From the NCBI GenBank assembly GCA_965212545.1, contig CBDBVB010000038.1, positions 124,001 through 188,000 on the forward strand: a stretch of DNA of 64,000 nucleotides, written 5' to 3'. The notes under the pieces were generated by a model. The model saw nothing but the letters and a program-made list of their open reading frames with translations, was not told the origin of the DNA and searched no databases. Within the stretch, counting starts at the first letter, position 1. Each line of letters starts with the position of its first letter. The DNA comes from JABDIP01 sp965212545. Lineage in GTDB: Bacteria; Pseudomonadota; Alphaproteobacteria; DSM-16000; Inquilinaceae. Both the position numbers and the translations under genes were made by a program. This document shows positions 31,151-43,684 of the stretch, piece by piece.

Positions 31151-31789
31151 TCAGCCGAAGGGGTTGAGCCGCTTGAGCCGGGCGCTCATGCGGTGGCGCG
31201 CCTGCTCCCGGGCGACGACGCCGTCATCGGTCACCCAGTTCAACTGGATGGTCCGGCGCTGGCCGGTGAAGGATTTGTGACCGTGCCAGGCGGTCGGACC
31301 GTTCAGAAAGGCCAGCAGCGTGCCCTCTTCCGGCGGCACCTCGGCGACCATGTCCTCGAGATCGTCCGGCGAGCGCAGAATGCGCAGGCGGCCGCCATCG
31401 GCCTCCCAGCCGGAATTCATGTACAGCAGCACGGTGATGACCTTGGACTTGCTGTCGGTATGGATCTGGCCGTCCTTGGCGCGGCACTGGCCGCGCACGG
31501 TGATCATGATCGGATGGTCGGAAAGGTCGATATCGAATTTCTCGGCGAAGGCGGCGGTCATCTCCGGGCCGTTCATCTCGTCCAGCAGCGCCTGGAAGGC
31601 CGGGCCGCAGGTGAGCTCCGACACCGGGAAGCTGCCCGGCTTGTCGATCTCCGGGTAATCGGCATTGACCGCCGGCACCGCGTCGGGGCGCAGAAACCCC
31701 GGCACGAAGAGATAGGGGAACGGATCCGTCTGGAGCGGCGTGGCGCGGAACCGGTCGAGATCGAGTTGGGACGCAACGGCCACGGACAT
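31151..31789 (-). CDS. 2-oxoglutarate/Fe(II)-dependent oxygenase
   Basis: A 212-residue jelly-roll oxygenase. The iron ligands are H110 and D112 (GQIHTDSKSK), with H169 or H171 in TAWHGHKSF; the 2-oxoglutarate arginine is probably R178 or R179 (TGQRRTIQLNW). EEGTLLAFLNGPTAWHG is typical of prolyl-hydroxylase-like and phytanoyl-type bacterial members. It has an intact frame and no signal peptide. It precedes the unknown 638-residue protein on the same strand. The substrate cannot be read from the sequence; hydroxylation of a small molecule or of a protein side chain are both possible. Confidence 0.85.
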   Translation of the reverse strand: MSVAVASQLDLDRFRATPLQTDPFPYLFVPGFLRPDAVPAVNADYPEIDKPGSFPVSELTCGPAFQALLDEMNGPEMTAAFAEKFDIDLSDHPIMITVRGQCRAKDGQIHTDSKSKVITVLLYMNSGWEADGGRLRILRSPDDLEDMVAEVPPEEGTLLAFLNGPTAWHGHKSFTGQRRTIQLNWVTDDGVVAREQARHRMSARLKRLNPFG

Positions 31790-31853
31790 GGCGGGTGCAC
31801 CATCTTTTGAGATTGCGGAAGCCCGTCACATGTATGGTGGCGCCCGCCGCGCG

Positions 31854-32442
31854 TCAATCAGCATTCGGGGTCGTCGCGTCGGTCTCGACGGTCCAGCTCT
31901 CGTCCTGGTCGAAAGCCGAAAACGGTATCGGTTCCGCAGGTGAGTGACTGAATTCGCCGAGGGCGATGCCATACCATCCGACGTCGTGCCAGGCGTCGAA
32001 CTTTGAACCCGACCTTGCGAAAGATGCCGACCGGCGCAAATCCGAACGATTCATGGAACGCGACGCTGGGCGCGTTCGGCAGGGTGATCCCGGCCAGGGC
32101 GGTTGCGAAATTCTGCTCACGCAGCACTTGCAACAACCGCGCGTAGAGCGCACGACCGATGCCGAGCCGCTGGGCGCTCCGCGCTTACATAGGCGCTGAC
32201 CTCGCACGACCAGCGATAGGCGGCCCGGGTGCGAAAGGTGCCGCCATAGGCATAGCCGAGGATCTGCCCGTCGCTGACCGCGACCAGCCAGGGATGGGAC
32301 TGCAGCGTCTTCTCGATGCGTTGCGCCATCTCGCGGCGGTGGGCGGATCGGTCTCGAACGAGATGATCGAGTCGGTCACGAAGGGCGCGTAGATATCGGC
32401 GATCGCCGAAGCGTCCTGCGGCTTTGCGATGCGGATCTGCAT
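31854..32442 (-). pseudogene. GNAT acetyltransferase of the phosphinothricin/arsinothricin type, frameshifted
   Basis: Read over about four frame segments from ATG 32440-32442: MQIRIAKPQDASAIADIYAP with FVTDSIISFETDPPTAA, then MAQRIEKTLQSHPWLVAVSD and GYAYGGTFRTRAAYRWSCEV, then LLQVLREQNFATALAGITLP and PSVAFHESFGFAPVGIFRKV, and finally DVGWYGIALGEF. These are the ordered signatures of the Pat/Bar/ArsN1 group, which N-acetylates phosphinothricin-like compounds. One-base shifts fall near 32330, 32180 and 32010. Actual substrate unknown. Confidence 0.78.
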
Positions 32443-32474
32443 TACCGTGCGACCGGGGCGTATTTGGTGCCGCC

Positions 32475-33086
32475 TCACCGTTCGGCGAGGGCCAGGCGCG
32501 CGCCCAGCCCGGCGAATGCGACGGCGAAGGACCGCCGGAGCACGGTCATGACGGTCGGCTGCTCGATCACATAGGTCCGCGCATAGGCGGCCAACAGCCC
32601 GTAACCGACGAACACCACCAACGTCAGCGCCATGAAGGCGAGACCCAGCGCGACCATCTGAGCGGTCGTGTTGGCTGCGTCGGCGTCGATGAATTGCGGC
32701 AGGAAGGCCAGGAAGAAGATCGAGAGCTTGGGGTTCAGAAGGTTGATCGTGACGCCGCGCCGCAGGACCGGCGCCATCCGCCGCTCCCGGCGGGCGCCCT
32801 TGACCGACAGCGCGCCGGTTTCCCGCCAGGCGCTCCAGGCGAGATACAGCAGATAGGCGACGCCGGCGTATTTCAGGGCCTGGAAGGCCAGGGCGCTGGT
32901 ATGCACGATCGCCGCCAGCCCCAGGATCGACGCGGCGATATGCGGCACGATCCCGAGCGTGCAGCCGAGTGCGGCATAGATGCTGGCCCGCTGGCCCAGG
33001 GTCAGCCCGTTGGCGAGGGTATAGATCACGCCGGTGCCCGGTGCCACGACAACGATCAGCGCCGTGACGACGAATTCGATACTCAT
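32475..33086 (-). CDS. LysE/RhtB-family amino acid exporter
   Basis: A 203-residue inner-membrane protein with six hydrophobic segments. 'PGTGVIYTLANGLTLGQRAS' near residues 16-35 corresponds to the family signature (PGP-x-x-x-G-x-x-G). FKYAGVAYLLYLAW-like and LNPKLSIFFLAFLPQFI (residues ~115-131) are diagnostic of LysE/RhtB exporters. Intact frame, ending LALAER. It lies 32 bp upstream of the acetyltransferase in the same direction. The exported substrate cannot be inferred. Confidence 0.92.
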   Translation of the reverse strand: MSIEFVVTALIVVVAPGTGVIYTLANGLTLGQRASIYAALGCTLGIVPHIAASILGLAAIVHTSALAFQALKYAGVAYLLYLAWSAWRETGALSVKGARRERRMAPVLRRGVTINLLNPKLSIFFLAFLPQFIDADAANTTAQMVALGLAFMALTLVVFVGYGLLAAYARTYVIEQPTVMTVLRRSFAVAFAGLGARLALAER

Positions 33087-33234
33087 TCCGGATCGGAGCC
33101 CTGCAACGTGTGATGACCGAACGACGCGGCGTCATTCTGGGCTGACGGCCATGCCGTGTCGACCCTGCCGACATGCGCTTCGGGGGCAGGCCGGATCCGC
33201 GCCGCCCGCCCGGCCAGTCGATCGATTGTCCGGT

Positions 33235-34404
33235 TCAGCAGTCGATTTCGTAGTGCCGGATGAAGTCGCGATCCAGTTCGATGCCCAGGCCGGGACCACG
33301 TGGAATTGCGGCCCATCCCCCCGAATTCGCGACCTGGCCCTGGATATCGAGAGGATCCGTCAGCAATTGATCCCGGAACTTGTTGTCGGTCGTGTCGAAC
33401 TCCAGCATCGGTTCGCTGGGGTGGAGACCGCCGGGAATGGGCGGCATGGCGGCCAATAGCTGCAGATTGGTGGCCACGGCGACGGCCGAGCCCCAGACAT
33501 GGTTTATCACCGGCGTGAAATGCGCGTGGCAGAGCGCCAGGACCCGCAGGTATTCCGAGATCCCGCCGAGGGCGCAGACTTCCGGCTGGGCGATATCCAG
33601 GCCCCGGTTCTCGAGGATCTCGCGCCATCCCCAGCGGTTGAATTCGGCCTCGCCGCCGGAGATGTTGACCTTCAGACCGGCGCGAAGCTCGCGATATCCG
33701 TCCCTGTCTTCCGGCGCGACGGGCTCTTCGAACCAATAGGCGTCCAGCTCCTCCAGCGCCCGGCCGACGGTGAAGGCATCGGCGGTCGTGTAGCAGTGAT
33801 TGGCATCCACCATGAAGGTGAAATCGTCGCCGACGCCCTTGCGCACGGCCTCGGCCAGTCTGATGTCGTCCCGCGGCCCCAGCCCGACCTTCATCTTGGC
33901 CGCGACAAAGCCCATGTCCTTGATCTGTGCGGCCTCCTCTTCGAAGCGCGAGGCAAGGTCGGCCGGGTCTTCGCGCCGCAACATCATGCCGTAGCCATAG
34001 ACCTGCACCCTGTCACGATGCGCCCCGCCGATCAGCTTGTGGATCGGAAGGCCGGCGACCTTGCCGGCGATGTCCCAAAGCGCGATGTCCACGCCCGACA
34101 GGGATTGCAGCGGCATCCCCTTCTGCCCGTGATCGCGCATCAGGTTATAGACCCGGTGCCAGAGCACATCGCGGTCCAACGGGTCGGCGCCGAGGATCAT
34201 CGGCTGGATGACCTTCTCCACGATGCCCTTGTTGGCCAGCGCGATAGTGCCGGGGCCGAAGCACTCGCCCCAGCCGGTCACCCCTTCATCGGTCTCGACC
34301 TCGACCAGATGCGCGCTGCGTCTGGCGTAGTATTGCTGCGAATACCCCAGCTCCTCCGGCAGGTCGTATTGCAGGACATGGCTGGTGATCTTGGTGATCT
34401 TCAT
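33235..34404 (-). CDS. Enolase-superfamily enzyme, mandelate racemase/muconate-lactonizing subgroup
   Basis: A 389-residue cytosolic enzyme from ATG 34402-34404 (MKITKITSHVLQYDLPEELG). An N-terminal capping domain is followed by a (beta/alpha)8 barrel. The K-x-K base pair is K170/K172 (AKMKVG). Metal ligands are D200, E226 (FEEP) and E252 (GGEAEF). The second base is H302 in NHVWGSA, paired with the acid near E275. This residue set is that of the mandelate racemase subgroup: acid-sugar dehydratases and racemases that abstract a proton alpha to a carboxylate. Substrate not determinable. Confidence 0.9.
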   Translation of the reverse strand: MKITKITSHVLQYDLPEELGYSQQYYARRSAHLVEVETDEGVTGWGECFGPGTIALANKGIVEKVIQPMILGADPLDRDVLWHRVYNLMRDHGQKGMPLQSLSGVDIALWDIAGKVAGLPIHKLIGGAHRDRVQVYGYGMMLRREDPADLASRFEEEAAQIKDMGFVAAKMKVGLGPRDDIRLAEAVRKGVGDDFTFMVDANHCYTTADAFTVGRALEELDAYWFEEPVAPEDRDGYRELRAGLKVNISGGEAEFNRWGWREILENRGLDIAQPEVCALGGISEYLRVLALCHAHFTPVINHVWGSAVAVATNLQLLAAMPPIPGGLHPSEPMLEFDTTDNKFRDQLLTDPLDIQGQVANSGGWAAIPRGPGLGIELDRDFIRHYEIDC

Positions 34405-34670
34405 GCTGCGCCTCAAACCAATGCGCGGGAGATGCGCTTGACGACAGGATGGTCGCATAGGGCTGGGCGCGAGCAGTCGTGCCCGATCCCGCCATGCGGC
34501 ATGTCGATATCGTATCTCAACAGAATACGTTCGGTGAACTGTCTGGCAATCCGGCCGTCATGTCTGGGTGAGGCGATCCCCCGGCCGCATTGTCGCGTCG
34601 GAGTTCGCCCATGGGCGATGGTGCCTTGAGATCGCCGCCGCCGGCCAATCGCCGTAATCCCCAGGACCGT

Positions 34671-35632
34671 TCAGCTGTTCCGAAGCGCCATGCGCCGGCG
34701 GATTTCCTCGGCGGCATGCCGGGTGTCGTCGGGCGGCGTGTAGTCCCAGGATTCCAGAGTCCCGGTGAACGGCCGGGTGATGCCGGCGGCGCGCATGCTC
34801 TCGTGAAATGCGGTGAATTTCGGCGAGCCGCCCTCCAGCTCGACGATGTGCACCGGCTTTCCGGTGGAGGCGGCTTCGGACACCATGTTGACGCTGTCGC
34901 CGGTGGCGATGATGGCATCGGCCAGGCCGAGATAGGCGAAATAGGGGTTCTCGCCGCCGCCGTCCCAGATCTCCGCCGGCAGCCCGGCCAGACTTTCGCG
35001 CAGGATCGCCTCGTTGGCGGTGCCGGTGCGGCGGCTGGGCGTCACCATCAGGCCGATGCCCTGTTCGCGGGCCAGTGCTGCGAGCTGGCCGGACAGCTGC
35101 GCATCAGATCCGGCGTCAGGCGGTAGACGGAATTGTCACCGCCGATCAGCACCGCAGCCCGGTGTTGCGGCAGGTGCGCCAATCGGTCGCGATGGCGGTC
35201 CGCGGCTTCCGCCAACTGCCGGGCGGTGACGCGATGCATGGACCCGGTGACGACGAAGACATTGTCGCCGCGCACCCGGTCGTGTCGCGGCACGATGACC
35301 ATGTCGAAATGCCGCGGGTCGATCACGGGATCCTGGATCTGCACCAGGAAGGTCCGGCCTCTGCTGGTGCGGCGGACCCGCAGGCCGACCGGCACGCTCT
35401 GCCGGCCGCTGGCGATCACCAGATCGGGCCATGGGGGCTCGATCGGAGCGCAGCCCGGGGCCCGCGCGAAGCGCAGGAATGACCGGAAATGCGGTGACAG
35501 CTGCCGCCAGGGCGCGCGCAGCGAGATGCGCTTGACCTCGGGCTCGACACCCAGCGCCTCGGCAAGCCCGATGCATTGGTTTTCCATGCCGGGCTTGCCG
35601 TCGGTGATGACCCAGCAGCTGTTTATGGACAC
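34671..35632 (-). CDS. ELM1-like (mitochondrial fission ELM1 family) glycosyltransferase-fold protein, one frameshift
   Basis: From ATG 35630-35632 the protein reads SINSCWVITDGKPGMENQCI, with VIASGRQSVPVGLRVRR, DMVIVPRHDRVRGDNV and LIGGDNSVYRLTPDLM, hallmarks of the bacterial ELM1-like family. Near 35095-35100 a one-base shift joins LAREQGIGLMVTPSRRTGTA, ATGDSVNMVSEAASTGKPVH and PFTGTLESWDYTPPDDT. The fold resembles GT-B glycosyltransferases (E-A-A-S-T-G-K-P near the C-terminus). In alphaproteobacteria members are often beside lipid A or LPS genes, but none is here. Divergent from the Lrp-type regulator. Confidence 0.85.
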
Positions 35633-35802
35633 GGGATGCCTCGATGCAGAAGGGGCGGGAATCGGCGCGGACTATCGCGCTCGGACCGGACCGGTGCAAG
35701 TTGCGACACCGGCCTTTGGTCCGGCATTCGTTCTTGCGTCCCGCGTCGAGTTGGGTAATAACATTTCGCAAAGGACCCCTCCTTGTTTCGAGAGAAAACC
35801 CT

Positions 35803-36303
35803 ATGCGCCGTGTGAAACTGGACCGTATCGACCGCCGAATCCTGCGCGATCTGCAAAATGACGGGCGCATGACGAATGTGGAGTTGGCGAAACGGGCCGG
35901 GATCTCGGCGCCGCCGTGTCTGAGGCGGGTCCGGGCGCTGGAGGAAGCCGGTTTCATCCGCGGCTATCATGCGGACATCAACGCCGAGGCGCTGGGCTTC
36001 GGCGTTACCGTTTTCGCCCAGGTCGGGCTGAGCAGCCAGGCGGATGCGGATCTGCGGAAATTCGAGGATCTGGTCGCGACATGGCCGCTGGTGCGCGAGT
36101 GCCACATGCTGGCCGGCGAAACCGATTTCCTGCTGAAGGTGGTTGCTGAGGATTGGGACGCCTACCAGAAATTCCTGACCACGCAGCTCACCTCCGCGCC
36201 CAGCGTCAGCCACGTGAAATCGGCGTTGGCCATCCGCACCGGCAAGAACCTGCCCGGCGTACCGATCGAGGTGCCGCAGGGCAATCAGGACGTGGTCGAG
36301 TAG
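35803..36303 (+). CDS. Lrp/AsnC-family transcriptional regulator
   Basis: A 166-residue amino-acid-sensing regulator. It starts at ATG 35803 (MRRVKLDRIDRRILRDLQND) after CGAGAGAAAACC; an upstream open stretch to 35644 does not look like this family and is excluded. The N-terminal HTH (NVELAKRAGISAPPCLRRVR, residues ~27-47) is followed by the RAM ligand-binding domain (GYHADINAEALGFGVTVFA, CHMLAGETDFLLKV). It is divergent from the ELM1-like gene, with a 170-bp gap where it may autoregulate (family knowledge). Intact frame. Confidence 0.93.
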   Translation: MRRVKLDRIDRRILRDLQNDGRMTNVELAKRAGISAPPCLRRVRALEEAGFIRGYHADINAEALGFGVTVFAQVGLSSQADADLRKFEDLVATWPLVRECHMLAGETDFLLKVVAEDWDAYQKFLTTQLTSAPSVSHVKSALAIRTGKNLPGVPIEVPQGNQDVVE

Positions 36304-36330
36304 GGGCAGGCGTCAACGCCGTCCGAGGGA

Positions 36331-36349
36331 ACCGGCCCAAGGGGCCGGT
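36331..36349. terminator. Hairpin between lrp and greA
   Basis: ACCGGCCC (36331-36338) and GGGCCGGT (36342-36349) pair across a 3-nt loop AAG. It lies between two converging genes, 27 nt after the Lrp stop and 34 nt beyond the greA stop. No T-run on either strand, so it is at best a weak bidirectional end. Confidence 0.55.
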
Positions 36350-36383
36350 CAGGCAGTCGACGCATGCAGCGGACTGCACCTGC

Positions 36384-36856
36384 TCAGACGAACTGGATGT
36401 CCATGACTTCGTAGGATTTCGAGCCGTTCGGGGTGGTCACTTCGACCACGTCGCCGACCGTCTTGCCGATCAGTCCTCGTGCCAGAGGGGCGGTCACCGA
36501 CAGGCGCCCGGCCTTGATGTCGGACTCGTCCTGGCCGACGATCTGATAGGTCGCTTCTCGTCGGTGTCTTCGTCGGCCAGTTTGACCGTCGCGCCGAACT
36601 TGACGCTGTCGCCGGACAATGCCGTCACGTCGATCACCTCGGCCCGCGAGATGCGGTCCTCGAGTTCCATGACGCGGCCTTCGATGAAGCTCTGACGTTC
36701 GCGCGCCGCCTGGTATTCGGCATTCTCGGACAGGTCGCCATGTTCGCGAGCCTCGGCGATCGCACGGATCACCGCCGGCCGCTCGACCGACTTCAAATGC
36801 TTCAGTTCCTCCTGAAGACGGCTGTATCCCGCCGCCGTCATGGGCACCTTTTCCAT
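36384..36856 (-). CDS. greA: Transcription elongation factor GreA, one frameshift
   Basis: Rescues backtracked RNA polymerase by stimulating transcript cleavage through the secondary channel. The first frame from ATG 36854-36856 gives the coiled-coil domain: MTAAGYSRLQEELKHLKSVE, EAREHGDLSENAEYQAARER (carrying the acidic D-E tip) and FIEGRVMELEDRISRAEVID. After LADEDTDE a one-base shift near 36555 reaches the globular domain ATYQIVGQDESDIKAGRLSV with PLARGLIGKTVGDVVEV, ending IQFV. Length 473 nt corresponds to the usual ~157 residues with one base missing. greA next to carB is the normal alphaproteobacterial order. Confidence 0.94.
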
Positions 36857-36892
36857 CGACTTCCGCCTCTACGTGCCTTGCTAGACAAAATA

Positions 36893-36927
36893 ACGGGGCG
36901 CCCCGGTGCGATCGCACCAGGCCCCGT
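36893..36927 (-). terminator. Intrinsic terminator of carB
   Basis: The outer arms ACGGGGC (36893-36899) and GCCCCGT (36921-36927) enclose an inner perfect palindrome GGTGCGATCGCACC (36905-36918). On the minus strand the structure begins 6 nt after the carB stop and is followed by GTTATTTTG, a T-rich tract. It separates carB from greA. Confidence 0.8.
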
Positions 36928-36932
36928 CCACT

Positions 36933-40186
<3,254 letters not shown>

Positions 40187-40325
40187 GCCGATTCAAGTCG
40201 TGTCGTGTTCCGTTGCGGCCGGCCGACGACCAACCGCCTTTCCGGGCCGGCGTTCTTATAGTGATGCAGGGCTGGCCGCGCCAGCACTTCGCGAAACCGG
40301 CCGGTGCCGAGATGCCCGAGCCCGG

Positions 40326-40920
40326 TCAGGCCTTGAGCGGCGGGGGCGGCTGGTCTGACGAGTCGGTCAAGGCCGTCAGCACATGGTCGCGCCAGGCGCC
40401 GTCGATATAGAGATAGCCCTTGGCGATCCCCTCGACCCGGAAATTCAGCCGCGCCAGAACCCGGGCGCTGCGCGCGTTGCCCACCACATAGCCGGCCATC
40501 AGCCGATGCAGCCGGAACTCTTCGAAGGCGTAGGCGATGACCAGGGACAGCGCCTCCCGCATCAGCCCCTGGCCTTCGGCGTCCTGGTCGAGGTGATAGC
40601 CGAGATGCGCCGCCTGAAAGGCGCCGCGCACGATATTGTTCAGATTGACCTGACCCAGTATCGGACCCTTCGCGTTGTCGGCCGGCCGGATCGCCATGCG
40701 CACCGACCGGTCCTGCTCGAACATGTCGCCCGCCGCGGCCGACCAGCGGCGCCAATATCCCAGGCTGTAGAAGCCGCTTCGGCAGGGGCGGCATCCAGGG
40801 CTTGAGATGGTCGCGATTTCGGTCGTGGAAATCCAGCAATGCCGCGGCGTCGGCGGCAGTGACCAGCGAGACCCTTACGGTCTCGCCCTTCAGGATCGGC
40901 GGGCCTCCGGACGGCATCAT
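40326..40920 (-). CDS. RimJ/RimL-type GNAT acetyltransferase, one frameshift
   Basis: The N-terminal frame from ATG 40918-40920 reads MMPSGGPPILKGETVRVSLV and AALLDFHDRNRDHLKPWMPP. A one-base shift near 40750-40780 leads to the second frame, with MFEQDRSVRMAIRPADNAKG, GQVNLNNIVRGAFQAAHLGY, ALSLVIAYAFEEFRLHRLMA, NARSARVLARLNFRVEGIAK and GYLYIDGAWRDHVL. This is the full ordered pattern of RimJ/RimL acetyltransferases, which modify N-termini of ribosomal proteins or other amines. Followed leftward by carB 139 bp away. Confidence 0.85.
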
Positions 40921-40927
40921 GGCGGCC

Positions 40928-41821
40928 CTACCGGTCGCACCGGACCACACGGACCGGTCCGTTCGCCAGCAGCGGTGCGGTCGCTTGGGCGAAGTTGCTC
41001 GGCGTGACCGTGGGTCTGGAGCCGGCGCTCCCAAGGCTGGCACTGGTCGCGCCGCCGGCGGTCGCGGCCAGCCAGGCGACATTGCGCTCGACGCTGATGA
41101 TGCTGCGGGCGCGCCGCGCCGCGCCGCCGATCACCGTACCGACCACATTGCCGTCGGCGTCGAGCACCGGGCCGCCGCTGATTCCGCCCAGTTCCGCCGA
41201 GCCCGATGGAACCCGCTTGCGCTGCGCCACGACGACGACGGTCTCGCGATGGCCCAGCGAACGGTGGTCCAGAACACCGGTGCCGCTGACGGTCCCGTAA
41301 ACGGCGGCGGCGTCTCCGGCCGGGAATCCGACCAGGTAGACCTCCTCGCCGGTGGTCAGCGGGTCGCGGCTCAGCTCCAGCCCGTCGGCGTTTCGGCGAC
41401 CGATTGGGATCGCGCTGACATCGGCGGAGGGATGGCCGGTCGCCGCCGGCAGCCGGGGTCCGGCCAGAAAGCTCAGCTGCCGGCAGCCATCGGTGACATG
41501 CCGTGCGCTCAGCCAGGCGTCGCTGCCGCTGAGCGCCCAGGCGGTGCCGATGAAGCTGCCACCACGTCTGGGTTGCACGCCGCCCTCGATCACCAGATTG
41601 GGCCGGAAGCTTGCCGCCGGCGGTGCCGGCACCTGACGGGCGAAGGCATCCGCGTCGATGCCGGGTGCGGGCGCCGGCGATGGGGTCGTCGTATTCCGCC
41701 GTGGCTGTTGCATCGGTTCGCCGGGCAACAAGCCTTGGCCGGCAGGGAGCCTTTCCCAAAGACCGCCTCCGACCACGATGGCGACCAAGAGAAATATGAC
41801 AAACCAGTCGAAGCGGCTCAT
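40928..41821 (-). CDS. Membrane-anchored trypsin-like serine protease
   Basis: A 297-residue protein with a single N-terminal membrane helix (FVIFLLVAIVVGGGLW) and a Pro/Thr-rich linker, then a chymotrypsin-fold domain. Catalytic His is in WLSARHVTDGC, and the nucleophile Ser in GGISGGPVLDADGNVVG (GxSGGP). The Asp is probably in SADVSAIP. Two Cys flanking the His (C in TDGC and near the C-terminus) may form a disulfide. Periplasmic location is inferred from the anchor. It lies 5 bp downstream of the DUF350 gene, so the two form a unit inserted between carA and carB. Confidence 0.87.
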   Translation of the reverse strand: MSRFDWFVIFLLVAIVVGGGLWERLPAGQGLLPGEPMQQPRRNTTTPSPAPAPGIDADAFARQVPAPPAASFRPNLVIEGGVQPRRGGSFIGTAWALSGSDAWLSARHVTDGCRQLSFLAGPRLPAATGHPSADVSAIPIGRRNADGLELSRDPLTTGEEVYLVGFPAGDAAAVYGTVSGTGVLDHRSLGHRETVVVVAQRKRVPSGSAELGGISGGPVLDADGNVVGTVIGGAARRARSIISVERNVAWLAATAGGATSASLGSAGSRPTVTPSNFAQATAPLLANGPVRVVRCDR

Positions 41822-41826
41822 TCCCG

Positions 41827-42237
41827 TTACGACATCGCCGCGGCATTGATGACCGCAACCGACAGCTTGGCCGCGGCCAGCACCAGGGCCGGCGCGATCT
41901 GGCCCTCCTCGATAGATTTGCTCAGATCGCGCATCAGCAGGTCGACGATCTTGAAGGCGAGCAGTTGCAGCACCAGCGCGACGCCGCCCCAGATCGCGAT
42001 CTCGGCCAGATTCACGCTGTTGGCCATCGCCGCGGCCAGCGGGATCGCCAGGCCCAGCATGGCGGCGCCAAGCGCGATCGCGGCGGCCGGGTTGTTCTGC
42101 CGCACCAGGGCGAATTCGCGATGCGGCGTGACCCAGACATAGATCGTCACGCCCAGCACGAACATCAGCAAGGTCAGCGCCGAATGCGCCATCAGCACCG
42201 GCAAGGCGAGCGCCGCGCTGTCGAGCATCGAACCCAT
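41827..42237 (-). CDS. DUF350-family membrane protein
   Basis: A 136-residue protein with four membrane helices at about residues 14-36, 50-70, 80-100 and 112-132. FALVRQNNPAAAIALGAAML is the DUF350 signature (N-x-A-A-A-I-x-L-x-G). Function unknown; family members often lie beside envelope-stress or polyamine-related genes. It precedes the trypsin-like protease by 5 bp in the same direction and follows carA by 15 bp, so it may be part of a carA-led operon. Confidence 0.88.
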   Translation of the reverse strand: MGSMLDSAALALPVLMAHSALTLLMFVLGVTIYVWVTPHREFALVRQNNPAAAIALGAAMLGLAIPLAAAMANSVNLAEIAIWGGVALVLQLLAFKIVDLLMRDLSKSIEEGQIAPALVLAAAKLSVAVINAAAMS

Positions 42238-42252
42238 GATTGCCGGCGACCC

Positions 42253-43450
42253 TCAGCCGGCCTTGGCGCGGTCGATCAGGTCGACGAAGCGTTGGAACAG
42301 ATAGTGGCTGTCGGTCGGGCCGGGCGAGGCCTCCGGGTGGTACTGCACCGAGAAGACCGGCCGGTCCTTCATGGCCAGGCCCTCGTTGGAGCCGTCGAAC
42401 AGGCTGACATGGGTCGCCTCGATGCCGTCCGGAAGGCTGTCGGAAGAGACCACGAAGCCATGATTCTGGCTGGTGATCTCGACCTTGCCGGTGGCCAGAT
42501 CCTTGACCGGGTGGTTCGCGCCGCGATGGCCGAGATGCATCTTCTCGGTCTTCGCGCCCAGCGCCAGCGACAGGATCTGGTGGCCAAGGCAGATGCCGAA
42601 CAGCGGCAGCCCGGTCTCCAGCAGCGCCTGCACGGTCGCTATCGCATAGGTGCCGGTTGCCGCCGGGTCACCCGGGCCGTTGGACAGGAAGATGCCGTCT
42701 GGCCGGTGGCGCATCACGTCCTCGGCCCCGGCGCTTGCCGGCACCACCGTCACCCGGCAGCCGAGACCGGCCAGGCAGCGCAGAATATTGCGCTTGGCGC
42801 CATAGTCGATCGCCACCACGTGTCGGTGTGGCTCGGTCATGCGGCCGTAGCCGCCATTGGGTGTCCAGGGCGTCTCGTCCCAGGAATAGCTCTGCCGGCA
42901 GGAGACCTCGGCCGCCAGGTCCATGCCCTCCAGGCCCGGCCAGGCCTCCGCCTCGGCCATGATCGCGGGTAGATCAAATCGGCCGTCCGGCGCATGCACC
43001 ACGACCCCGGCGGGCGCCCCCGAATCCCGGATCCGGCGGGTCAGGCGGCGCGTGTCGATGCCGCTCAGGCCGACCAGGTCATTGGCCTTCAGCCAATCGT
43101 CGAGATGCCGTGTCGCCCGCCAATTGGACGGCTCGGTGATGTCGGCCCGCAGCACCAACCCGCGGGCGGCCGCTGTCGTCGTCTCGACGTCCTCGGCATT
43201 GGCGCCGACATTGCCGATATGAGGAAACGTGAAATTGATGATCTGGCCGGCATAGGAGGGGTCGGTGAGAATCTCCTGATAGCCGGTCATCGACGTGTTG
43301 AAGCAGACCTCGCCGACCGCCTGCCCCAGCGGCGCCGAGGCCGTGGCCCCACAGCACCGTCCCGTCCGCAAGCACCAGGGCGCCGGTCGCGCCCGGCGGC
43401 GGGGCCTGCTGGCTTTTGTCGATCGAAGCGGCGCGGCGGTCGCTCATCAT
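42253..43450 (-). CDS. carA: Carbamoyl-phosphate synthase small subunit, one frameshift
   Basis: The glutaminase subunit that supplies ammonia to CarB. From ATG 43448-43450 the first frame reads MMSDRRAASIDKSQQAPPPG and ATGALVLADGTVLWGHGLGA. A one-base shift near 43335-43345 leads to AVGEVCFNTSMTGYQEILTD and a long intact frame. The class I amidotransferase triad is Cys in LFGICLGHQ, His in YHPEASPGP and Glu two residues later. NGPGDPAA and GANHPVKDLATGKVEITSQN are CarA signatures. Divergent from yqeY. Confidence 0.95.
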
Positions 43451-43684
43451 TCCTGTCCAAGGACGGTGGTGGATATTCGCGGCGTGATAAAGCATGGTTG
43501 ACCAGTTTGCGCCAACCCTTTACATGCTCCGCCCGAATCTGCTGACGCCGCGTCCTGTCGTAAGGCCGCGAAAATAGATTGTGTAATATCAATTGTTTAG
43601 CAGAAGTCTGGTCGTTTGCACCGGAAATCCGATTTGGCTATGGTAGCCGGCTCCCAAGACAAGCCGACTGGAAGAGGTTGAACG
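43451..43684. promoter_or_regulatory. Divergent carA / yqeY-dnaG-rpoD promoter region
   Basis: 234 bp between oppositely directed operons. It is relatively AT-rich at 43565-43640 (TGTGTAATATCAATTGTTTA). The macromolecular-synthesis operon (yqeY, dnaG, rpoD) starts just beyond it. I cannot define -35/-10 boxes or an arginine/pyrimidine operator with confidence. AGAGG at 43672-43676 is the ribosome-binding site for yqeY. Confidence 0.5.
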
